From positions 16,394,427 to 16,458,426 of the forward strand of contig OX442315.1 of the NCBI GenBank assembly GCA_949358305.1: DNA of 64,000 nt, in the 5' to 3' direction. Below the pieces are notes generated by a model. That model ran no database searches, was not told where the DNA came from, and saw nothing but the letters and a program-made list of their open reading frames with translations. This DNA comes from Strigamia acuminata (taxonomy: Eukaryota; Arthropoda; Chilopoda; Geophilomorpha; Linotaeniidae). Below, piece after piece: positions 46,301 through 55,154 of the stretch (position 1 is the stretch's first letter; each line of letters begins with the position of its first letter). A program made the translations under genes and the position numbers.

Positions 46301-48198
46301 ACTCAAATCCAAGTTGAATAGGTTCTGCAGACCGATGCTCCATCCTGGTCTCATTTCCTTGATTTCGTTGTGACTCGCGTCCAGAACTGTTGCAGCACAC
46401 TTCCTGCGTGTAGAATCCGCCATCAAAACGCTGATTCTATTGTGACTTAGGTTGTAAAACGTTGAGGGATTGGAGTTGAGGTCGAATAGTTTGAGCCGGT
46501 TGTTACTCACATCGAGTTTCTGCAGGCACGTGTCGTTTGCACTTGGTGGAATGGATTCTAATTGGTTGTTTGAAAGATCGATTGTTATAAGATTTGGTGA
46601 AGTGAGTAGGAGATCAGCTGGAATATTGACCAATTGGTTGCCATTGAGTAGTAGAATTTGCAAGTTGTTGGGGTTTGCGAGCAAATTAGTGGGCAAATGT
46701 TGGATTTTGTTGTTCGCTAAACCCGCGTAACGCAAAGACGGGGGCAATGGGTGGCTCGAAAGCGAGTTAATTTGGTTATCACTTAGTTCCAGGATGTAAA
46801 TATTGGAGCAGTTTTCAATCAGATTGATCGGAAACGATGTTAAATTGTTTGCTTTCAATAGTAATAGTCGGAGTTTGCTGCAATCTGTGAAAATGTCGCT
46901 CGATGTGCGAGAAATGTGGTTGGAATTCAAATTGAGTTCCACCAAATTGGGGAAAGTAGAGAACACTCGGCTTGGAAGTCGTTGAAGTTGGTTGAGTTCC
47001 AGGTTGAGAAATCGAATACTCGAGTTGGATGATGGGATGAAATTGTCCAGGCTGGTCAAAGAGTTTTGCGATAAATCCAAATCCTCCAGTTTGTCGCACA
47101 TGCTGAACACTTGGGGCTCGAATTCGGATATGCGGTTGTTGCGGAGCGACAATGTGAGGAGGGAATTGCACGTGGCAAAGAAGTGTGGTGGAAATTGTGA
47201 GATTTGATTTGCGGTCAGATCGATGTTTTTAAGTTGGGTACACCAGCGCGTGAGATGTGTGGACACAGTGCGGATTTTGTTGTTGATTAGAATGAGGTTT
47301 TCGAGTTTGCAGATGTTTTTCTTCGGGATGAATGTGATGTTTTCAAGTTGTGATTGCGATATTCTCAGCATTAATAGAGCGGTGCATTCTGATAGTAGCG
47401 CGGAGTCGAGGGTTTTGAGTGATTTTGCGTGGTCAACGTTTAGGTAGACTAGGTGGTTGTTGCAAACACTGGGTTCGAGGGATTGTAATCCGGATAGAAA
47501 TATTGACATTTTGATGGTGTCTGAACGTTTTAGTAGATCTTTAGGAAGGTTGTATGTTTCTAAAAAAAAAAAAAAAATTAAATTTATTACTGTAGAAGGA
47601 AATTGTTTTTTTTTTTTTTTGATTTTTGTCGGAAGTAAATAAACCTTTCAGCAGAGGTTGTAAATTATTGTAACTGACGTGCAAACATAGGATAAGCAGA
47701 TTTTGGGAGGACATACCAGGAAATTCTTTGAACGCAAAATTTAAGAAACATTTTCATTTAAAAAAATCAAAATTTTATATAAAAATTTTAGAATTTCGTA
47801 CAAAATATCCAGAATTTCATAAAAAAAAATTCAGAATTTCACATTAAAAATTCAGAATTTCATACAAAATATCCAGAATTTCACTCAAATAGTTCAAAAA
47901 GTCATTATTTAAAAAATTAAAAAACTTCACATTCTTATATCTTACCATTTGTAAACACCGTATAATCTCTCAAATCTGCAATTTTCTTTTCCGGATCTTC
48001 GTCAAATTTTATCCGCACCGAAGTCGTATTAGAAATGACGCATTCCACCGCCGGCGAGTAATCTTCCGCGACGCAAGAACAATTAGGAAAATGAACATTT
48101 TGACATTTATCCTCTACAGTTTGTATCGTCTTTAAACTGTCCAGCAAGTCAAAAGTGACGACCATTCCAACAAACAACCACAGGTGCTGCACGGACAT
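43391..48198 (-). CDS. Toll-like receptor, multi-cysteine-cluster type
   Basis: This is a membrane receptor of innate immunity or development signalling through MyD88-type adaptors. Two exons, complement(43391..47559, 47946..48198), give 1473 residues. A signal peptide (MSVQHLWLFVGMVVTF) and a Cys-rich cap (CQNVHFPNCSC) precede more than twenty leucine-rich repeats. Several LRRCT/LRRNT cysteine clusters interrupt them (CQRPDNCKC ... CPQECLCG; NDLLCDCHLRS; CPDGCQC; CDMCNCY; NPLQCECELP). This is the protostome 'mcc' Toll layout. A membrane span follows (LIIGVILVLSVSAIVAVLLALYF), then a TIR domain (YDAFLSYSSEDSD; HERDWLGGQF; FLKSPWATMEF) and a short tail. The BB loop has no proline, as in Drosophila Toll. 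Which Toll subfamily this is cannot be fixed without a tree. Confidence 0.95.
47785..47905. repeat. 21-bp tandem repeat in the Toll receptor intron
   Basis: The single intron (47560-47945, 386 nt) holds at least five units built on cagaatttcatacaaaatatc, spaced 21-22 bp. It is one of several short-period AT-rich arrays in introns of this window, with a different sequence from the others. Confidence 0.75.
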
Positions 48199-48660
48199 GA
48201 TCGAGGTCGAACACACTCAACGTCAACACGGACTTTCCATATCGTTTCGTGCTAAAAGTTCTTCAACCTTTGAACAAAACAAATTTTCTTATCACACCAA
48301 CGGTAAATAAAGTGAAGTTTTTTGTTTTTTTCCTACAAATACCTTGTTTTTCCTCCGGATAGACGCGCTCAGTGAACACCATAATTAAATTTATCAACCT
48401 TAAATTAAAAATCCCCCGATCGAGTGACGTAGAAAATTTCCTGTTTTCCACTCACTTAACGTCATGAGATGCGGATTCGAGTGCAACCGCGATGGAGACA
48501 CATTTACTCCTCATCCGGGCAACAATTCGGAGAAATGTAAGCGTTGGACTGTGGAGTAAAGATTTAAAACCAGGTTGCGTTAGTTTCGGCCAGGAAGTTC
48601 CGATTTTCAGGTCTATTGATGACGAATACTGCTAGCGGCAGTTTTTTATGAGTTGTGACA

Positions 48661-49152
48661 ATGCTGCAGAAACACGAATATGTATCGAGTCTTTTAGTTT
48701 CGTCTTTGACCTTGACAAGTTTGTTACCTTATATTACCCTTCGGAGTTGTTTTTCTTGGAACTCGGGCCAGTTGTGTGAAGAAATTGAATTTTTGATTAA
48801 AGGAAATTGTGAGAGAGAATTTAAAATTCAAAATGTTTATCTTAATGATAGTAATGATGAGGCGTATATCCAGTGTTGCAAAATGTTTTTTTTATTATTT
48901 TTTATGTTTTATTTTTAGATTTTCCTGACCGGTTAAAAGTAGTTTTTAGCTGATTTTTCAAGGTTGGCAATACCAACAAGTGTATTGCTAGAGTTGGATC
49001 AAGACTTGACGTGTACAGTCGTGGACAAAAAAAACTTCCGTTCAGTTTATCTACCAGTTGGCATAAAAAATCCATTGAGATTCAATGACATCAATCTTGA
49101 CCCAGTCTGTTGTCTTGCCCTTACAGTATTAAAAGATAAATTGGGCAAATAA
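48661..49152 (+). CDS. Small two-exon protein of unknown function
   Basis: Join 48661..48884 and 48963..49152 gives 414 nt and 137 residues. A TGA in frame four codons upstream (48649-48651) supports the ATG at 48661. The intron (48885-48962) is GT-AG, 78 nt and T-rich, like its neighbours. The protein starts with a hydrophobic helix-like stretch (SSLLVSSLTLTSLLPYITL), then mixed charged sequence (QLCEEIEFLIKGNCEREFKI) and a Leu/Val-rich end (NLDPVCCLALTVLKDKLGK). I recognise no family. An upstream ATG at 48492 with a good donor (AAT|GTAAGC) could belong to it. Head-to-head with the Toll receptor at 463 bp. TE-like sequence follows its stop. Confidence 0.45.
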
Positions 49153-50068
49153 TGATCGATAAACTTAAAACAGCTAAACTGAAGGGAAGTTTTTTTTCCT
49201 TAGGGCCCCCATCCATGGGGGGCCTCGGGCCGCCAGAAAAAATCCACATTTCCGAAAAAAATCTGCAAAACATCTGTAAAAAATCTGCATTTCCCACGAA
49301 AAGATGCCGCATATGCATTTACAGATTTATGAAATATAGAGAGATAATAATAAGTGTATTTTTTTCGACTTTTTAAAATTAAACTTTTTTGGGGGGGAGG
49401 GGCCCCAAAAAATTTTTTTCTTGGGGCCCTGCAAGACCTAAGTCTGGCCCTGGACGTGTGACTACGTCTTGCAATGGAAACATGTCATAAAGCTGACGTA
49501 GTTTTACACTTACTGCTTGCAGCACAGTTACTAATTGAGTGAAACAACCTTTTGTCTTTTTAACGTTCAGAACGTTGTGAGAATTGTCTAAATATTTCAT
49601 TTTTTTTCATTTTTTGGTTCCATTGATCATTTAAAATTTCAATAAAAATACAATTATTCTAAAAGGACTTTGGCCACTTGAAGCAACAAGTGCATTTTAG
49701 CAACAAAATTGTAAATGCGCTGTGTTGCCGTGAATTTTGATTGAAGCATTGATTCAAATGAAGTGAATTGGCTCCAGAAATGTAAAAAAGAGAGATTTTT
49801 CATGTTTTCCAACTGACCAATTTAACCTCGACGAATTATCATTTCTGGACTGTGTACTGTGGGGGAACGTGAACTTTTAATTGAGCAATCGACTTCGCAC
49901 TATGTTCGGACACGTCCAGGCCACTAGTTTTAGCTGGGCGATGTTGATGACCAGTAATAAAAAGTCGATAAATAAATATTATTACATAAACATAGACAAA
50001 ACATCATTGAACATAGTGGAACGTTTTACAAACTCGTTCTTGGGATTCGCGAACTTGACCTGTAAAAA
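49153..50068. other. Intergenic region with GC-rich repeat ends
   Basis: At 49,188-49,260 and 49,388-49,456 there are GC-rich, roughly inverted blocks (ccttagggccccc; ggggccccaaaaaa; cttggggccctgcaag; taagtctggccctg). They are typical of degraded non-autonomous DNA elements. The minus-strand frame 49,442-49,600 looks like a decayed coding piece but matches nothing I know. The remainder (49,620-50,068) is the upstream region of the fibrinogen-related gene. Confidence 0.5.
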
Positions 50069-52483
50069 ATGCGAGTTTTTACTTGGATCGTGCTCTTATC
50101 AATCATTGGAGCATCAAACCAGGCCGGCAAGAATAATAATAAATGGAAAAAAAGGTTTAAGGTTGTTGAGCAAAAACTTGACACCATTTTCGAAAGGCAG
50201 GAAATTTTTCAAGATTTTGTGGCGAAAAGATTAGACGAGTTGAAAGAATACGTTGAAAATGCATTGATGAATTCATCGTTCGCCGCTGAAAAACACCACG
50301 AAAAGAGTAAAAATCTAGGCTTAATGCCAGCGGACGCACCCATGGTCGAGTTTGAAGACGAGAACAAGTCGAAGAATAATAAAACATACGGAAATGATCA
50401 TTTTTCGCCCCAAATACGCGAAGATGTGGTCGAGATATTGAAGTCGATGGAGAAATCGCTCGAGCAAATGCATAAGAAGGAGATGCGCCGTTTGAGTCGC
50501 CTGCAGGAAACGTTGGATACGAATTTGCTGAGTCAAGCGACATCTGCTCCTATCATTCACGTTGAACCGGATAAAAAGGATGACGACACTTGTATTGAGA
50601 TAGATAAATCAATTCGGAAGATGAGCGATAATTTGGAAAGAGATCACAAAGACATTCAGCAAGGCGTAAGTTTATTACAGCATCAAATGTCGCTCGATAT
50701 GGGTTCCGGTCTGCGCGCAATGCAGTTGGATATTCTTCAATGCACGCGATCGGTGACTGAATTACACAGAACTTTGAGTAAATACACGATTTTTAATGAA
50801 TTTTGCGCTCGATTTTCTAATTTTTATTTTTATTCTAGTTGGGGTATCAAAACGAGCGATTGGTGAAAAGTTGGATCATGCTGTGCAACAGGACGAATCT
50901 TCAATGTTTATCTTCAACAGGCATCCAACACCCATAGGAATGAGTAATGATTCTTTACAAGAAATACCGGTTGCAAATATGAAAGTGGTGTCTGCGGTTT
51001 TAAACGGCCGACCGAGGAGTTGCGCCGAAGTTCACCATCAAGGTTTTCAGAAAAATGGCATTTTCAGCATATGGCCACAATTTAATTCGTCGGCAAGACT
51101 GCAATTGTACGCGTATTGCGATATGGACACTGAAGGTGGTGGTTGGACGGTATGGTTTGTTTCGAATATAATATCCACATTCAGTGCCGCCCCGTGGGCG
51201 AGAGGCACTTTTGTTCAAAGTTTTATTTCAAGAAGATTTCTATAATATAATTTGCGGAGTAGTCAATGATGCCCTCTGTCGACATCCGCCGCAACATGCT
51301 TTTTACTCTTGTCTTGAAATGGTGCTCTAATTAAGCGCCTTTGTGCAGGGCACAATCTGCACACCCACACGGGGCGACCCTGACCACATTTTTGTTACTT
51401 TAATGAAATGGTTTATGGAGATTGACGGAAAGATTAGGCATTGTAACCATGTGTGTCCCGATTTTGGCGGAAGTCTCTGTTTGAAATAAAATGTTACGGC
51501 AATAAATCTTATCGTGTTCTCTGCAGGAATGGTAAAACTTCCTTTCACAGAGATAACTATTGCGTATGTGAAAAGAAAATATGCATGGATTAATCTGATA
51601 TACATATAACATTAATCCATGCATATACATAACATCTGAGTTATGAACTCACGATGACGTCAAATCATGAGGCTCTGAGTGTACCGTTATCAGTCGGATC
51701 AAATTTTGATTGTGTCAAGTAAAATAGTCGACTTACATCATAAAAATTATTTTTTTTAGGGGAAACATACAAATTTTTGTTGCTGAATATCGATTTTTCT
51801 CAAAAATATCAATTTTGCAGCAACAAAAAATTGTTTTACCTTAAAAAAAAATTAACATCTACTGTTGTCACTCTATGCATATTTTTAAACGGTTCACTGT
51901 GCATTTCTAATTCCATCCGAAATGATTTTAGGTTATTCAAAGACGCGGCGACTTCGGCGGAAGACACGAAAACTTCACGCGGCCCTGGTCAGATTACAAG
52001 CGGGGTTTCGGGCACGTAAGTCGCGAATTCTGGCTCGGTCTCGACCCGATTTATGCACTCACCCACCAAGAAGACGTGGAACTTCGAATCGAAATGGAAA
52101 CATGGCGAGGTGAAAAACGATTCGCCAATTACTACGAATTCCAAATAGCCGACGAAAGCGACCTGTATCGTCTCAAAGTGGGAAACTTCACCGGCGACGT
52201 CGAGGACTGCTTCAGTTCCTACCACAATGGAATCCCGTTCTCCACTATCGACAGCAACAACTCCGGCCTCAAGTCGCGATTTTGCGTCCACTACCAGGGC
52301 GAGGGCGGCGGATGGTGGTACGACAACTGCTACAGGGTCAAACTCAATTCCATTTTCTATCCGCAAGGAGAGAACGACAGAGGCCAGGGCGTTCAGTGGC
52401 GATGCTGGAAGGGCTACTGGTATTCCCTCAAGCACGTGGAGATGAAAGTGAGGCCATTGTGTTTTCCAGAAAAGTGCAACTAG
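50069..52483 (+). CDS. Secreted fibrinogen-related protein with N-terminal coiled coil
   Basis: Three exons (50069..50777, 50839..51149, 51932..52483) sum to 1572 nt, 523 residues. A signal peptide (MRVFTWIVLLSIIGASNQA) is followed by about 230 residues of charged coiled coil (VEQKLDTIFERQEIFQDF; EILKSMEKSLEQMHKKEM). A C-terminal fibrinogen domain starts near PRSCAEVHHQG and contains [50 protein letters not shown] and GGGWWYDNCYRVKLNSIFY. The acidic pair of the usual calcium site is reduced (DSNNSG). Ficolin or tachylectin-like recognition of acetylated sugars or microbes is the usual role of invertebrate members; an angiopoietin-like role cannot be excluded. The 782-nt second intron carries a hAT-like element. 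Near a Toll receptor. Confidence 0.9.
51182..51382. mobile_element. hAT-like non-autonomous element with 8-bp target duplication
   Basis: The 201-bp element starts CAGTGCCGCCCCGTGGGCG and ends with the inverse of CAGGGTCGCCCCGTGTGGG (15 of 19 positions alike, including nine in a row). It is flanked by TCCACATT on the left and ACCACATT on the right, an 8-bp target duplication with one mismatch, as expected for hAT elements. It sits in the second intron of the fibrinogen-related gene in neutral position relative to splice sites. It encodes no transposase. Confidence 0.8.
51579..51626. repeat. Perfect 16-bp hairpin in the fibrinogen-gene intron
   Basis: ATATGCATGGATTAAT (51579-51594) and its exact inverse ATTAATCCATGCATAT (51611-51626) enclose a 16-base loop. 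In the transcript this would fold into a stable stem. It may be the relic of another small inverted-repeat element beside the hAT-like one. Confidence 0.85.
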
Positions 52484-52805
52484 TTTTTAGACATGTGAAA
52501 AACATGTTTACTCCATCAAATGCACAACTATAAACTTATAAAATCATCTCTTTTAGAGTAATTAAAGTGCAAAAATATTTCATATTGAAATAATTCAACA
52601 TTATGTCCATAAATAAAACAAAAACGAAAACAAAATAAATCTTTTTCACGTACAAAAAACAACACTTGAGCACAAAGTCACTGTTGTATAGTTGTTATTT
52701 TTTTTTCTCTTTTTTTATATATTATATATATATTATATAAAAAAAACAATTCAAAATGGAAGAACGTAAAGCAGATTTATGGCATTTCCACCAGTTTTTT
52801 TTTTT

Positions 52806-54778
52806 TTAATATTTAACGAAGAATTCCTGCGAGTGCAAACTCGAGATAGCGTTGGCAAATTCGATGCTAACGCGGTCCAGCCATGTCTCGCGTTTCGGAT
52901 AAATGCAACCGCCTTCAAAATACCCCAAATGTCCGCCGTGTTTGGTCAGTACAAATGCACACCGTTTGTGCGTATCTACAAAAAAAAATTAAAAAAATAA
53001 AATAAAATTAATACAAATTTTTTACATTTTTACTATCAAATTCAACGCACCGACAAATCGTTTGGGAGCAGCCCATAGATTAGGAGGCACTAATGGGTCG
53101 TCCGCTGCATTCACAAATAACATTGGAATAGATATCTAATAGGAGGAAATAATGAAAAAAAATGTTGCATACATTTTTTTGCATTTGTTTTTTATTACGC
53201 CATTCATGTATGTAGCGCAGCTGTTATCTTTATAAAAAGCTGCCAAGGATGGATAACCACCGACTCTTCTCGTATATAGCTCATCAAATTCAACCAAAGT
53301 TTGAGCAGCAAATATTTTCTTCTCGTCCAGTCCGTAGCGTTGTTTAACATCTTTTTGCAAAAGTATATCCTGGTAACGAGCGAGCAAACCCTTCATCGTC
53401 TCAGTGATGACCCACAGATACAAACGACGAAGGTTTTCCCATTGGATTAATAAAGGTTGAGCTCTAAAAATAAAAAATTAAAATAATAAAAATTAAAAAA
53501 ATTAGATTTTATTTATTTATTTATTTTGTTCACCTTTGAGCGTCGTATCCTTGACACACACTTATTCCACAGATAAGTCGATCAGAACGTTTCCTTTTTT
53601 CACCCAAATATTTGGTTATAATGTTACCACCTAGACTAAACCCAACTAAAATAACAGTCGTGTTTGCAAAAACACGGAGCAGGTACAGTATCATTTGGTT
53701 GTACTCCTCGGTTCCACCTAATTTAAAGAAATCGATATTTTTTATTTCAATTTTTATTGTTTTTTAATTTTTTTTTTAATTTATAATTACCATATGTAAA
53801 AATACGAGGAGTTGATAACTTCACGTCTGTTAAGACACCAATGTGATTGAGAACGGCGCATCGATATCCATTCAATTGAGCGTTTTCGACAAACGTTTTA
53901 ATATAAAGACTTTCGCTCGAATTAGCGATTCCTGGGCATATTGCCAATGTACAGTCATCTAGAAAAAAATCAAATAAATTATATAAAAAAAAAAAAAATT
54001 CGAATATAAATTTAATTTTAAATATATACTTTTCTCCGAATGTGGCACTGATGACTGGTAAACATCAAAAGAAACTGTAGCCCCATCCGGTAAAACTACA
54101 ATACACCTTTCATTCTTCAGCAACGGGCAATGTATTCGTCCAATAATTCCATGAATTATCGTTTGAAGATGGCCACTTCGGCCCCATAAAGATGGAGGAG
54201 TGTAACTATAGATAATAGAAATAAAAAAAAGAATTTTAAAAAAAAATGACCTTTTATCTCAATTATTTGCTAGTGCGTAATTCCCTTTCGAATTAAAAAA
54301 AATGATAATAACTTCTTTATTTTAATTTTCTAATTTCTCTCATCAAAGTGGAACGGAAAATGACGTTTCGCCATTCAAAATGGTTTAAAAACTTCCCATT
54401 CCAAAATAATAGGCTTAAATAATTAACTCGATTGTTAAGCAGCGAATTATCCATTTGTATTTTTGATTTATATTTAGTTTTTATTACATAAATTCGTAAA
54501 ATTTAAGTCGATTAAACCAGAAGCGTTTAAAACATCCGAGTTATTTTTACATTTTTATCGTAAATTGTTAGTTTTTTTTTCGTTTTATTCGATTTTTAGA
54601 TCGTTTTTTGAGTGAAAACTTACATTTCTGAAAAGCTAGGACACACCCTGAGAATTGCATCTAAAAATTTGGAATCACTGCAATATAAACTTGGTTTTTC
54701 AGGAATGCTTGCTAAATTAAATAGTCGTGCCAAAATACATAAAATTAAAGCGGTGATAAATAGTAGAAAAGCCGACAT
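52806..54778 (-). CDS. ABHD2: ABHD2-type monoacylglycerol lipase (alpha/beta hydrolase)
   Basis: ABHD2 is a membrane-anchored serine hydrolase; in mammals it is a progesterone-activated 2-AG lipase. Seven exons, complement(52806..52975, 53051..53135, 53199..53463, 53534..53717, 53791..53958, 54030..54205, 54624..54778), sum to 1203 nt, 400 residues. An N-terminal membrane helix (FLLFITALILCILARLF) is followed by PPSLWGRSGHLQT and CPGIANSSESLYI. Then come GYRCAVLNHIGVL and the nucleophile elbow VGFSLGGN. VSVCQGY-like ISVCQGYDAQR, the acid loop VNAADDPLV and the catalytic histidine in KHGGHLGYFEGG complete the set. The triad Ser-Asp-His is intact. Order and spacing follow the family closely; ABHD1/3 lack the LNHIG and CPGIANSSE style. 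Head-to-head with CCDC13. Confidence 0.95.
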
Positions 54779-55154
54779 GATGGCAGAGGTACTGGACGAA
54801 AAACCGGTACCCGAATCTCACCGCCTTAATACAGCCGAATGCGCCGTGGTGAACGTCCGTCGTGAACACAAAACGCGTTGTTATACAACACGGTGAACTC
54901 AACCATGATCATAGCGCCATTACTCAATGGTGCAGAATCGACACGAGATGGCGAGCACGTTCGGCACTTGTTGCTAAGCAACCTAGGAAAAAATCATGTT
55001 TTCTGTTTATAGCGAGTTTGTTGTCCTTTACTAGTTTCTATACCTTGGAAATATGAGTTTGGGAAATAGGTGGATTCGAATGGTGTTTTATTAGTATTAG
55101 TGTTGATTAATTTTTTTCGGTTTTTATTTGCAGAGATTTTTGATTTGTTTCCGA
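54779..55154. promoter_or_regulatory. Bidirectional promoter, ABHD2 (-) / CCDC13 (+)
   Basis: 376 bases lie between two divergent start codons. The plus-strand frame running through 54,612-54,896 is the antisense of ABHD2 exon 1. GC content rises around 54,810-54,960 (cgccgtggtgaacgtccgtcg), as at the other divergent starts. The repeated gttgctaagcaacctagg (54,971-54,988) contains GTTGCTAAGCAAC, a palindromic X-box-like RFX site. That fits a cilium gene (CCDC13). Confidence 0.55.

Noticed and set aside
47644-47725. Possible extra exon in the Toll gene reading LVCPPKNLLILCLHVSYNN
   Set aside because: It looks leucine-rich, but its acceptor gives the wrong phase and a stop. Joining exon 1 directly to 47559 keeps the frame (4422 nt, divisible by three).
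51327-51630. Minus-strand frames of 76-92 codons inside the fibrinogen-gene intron
   Set aside because: They overlap the hAT-like element and a hairpin and have no domain or splice support.
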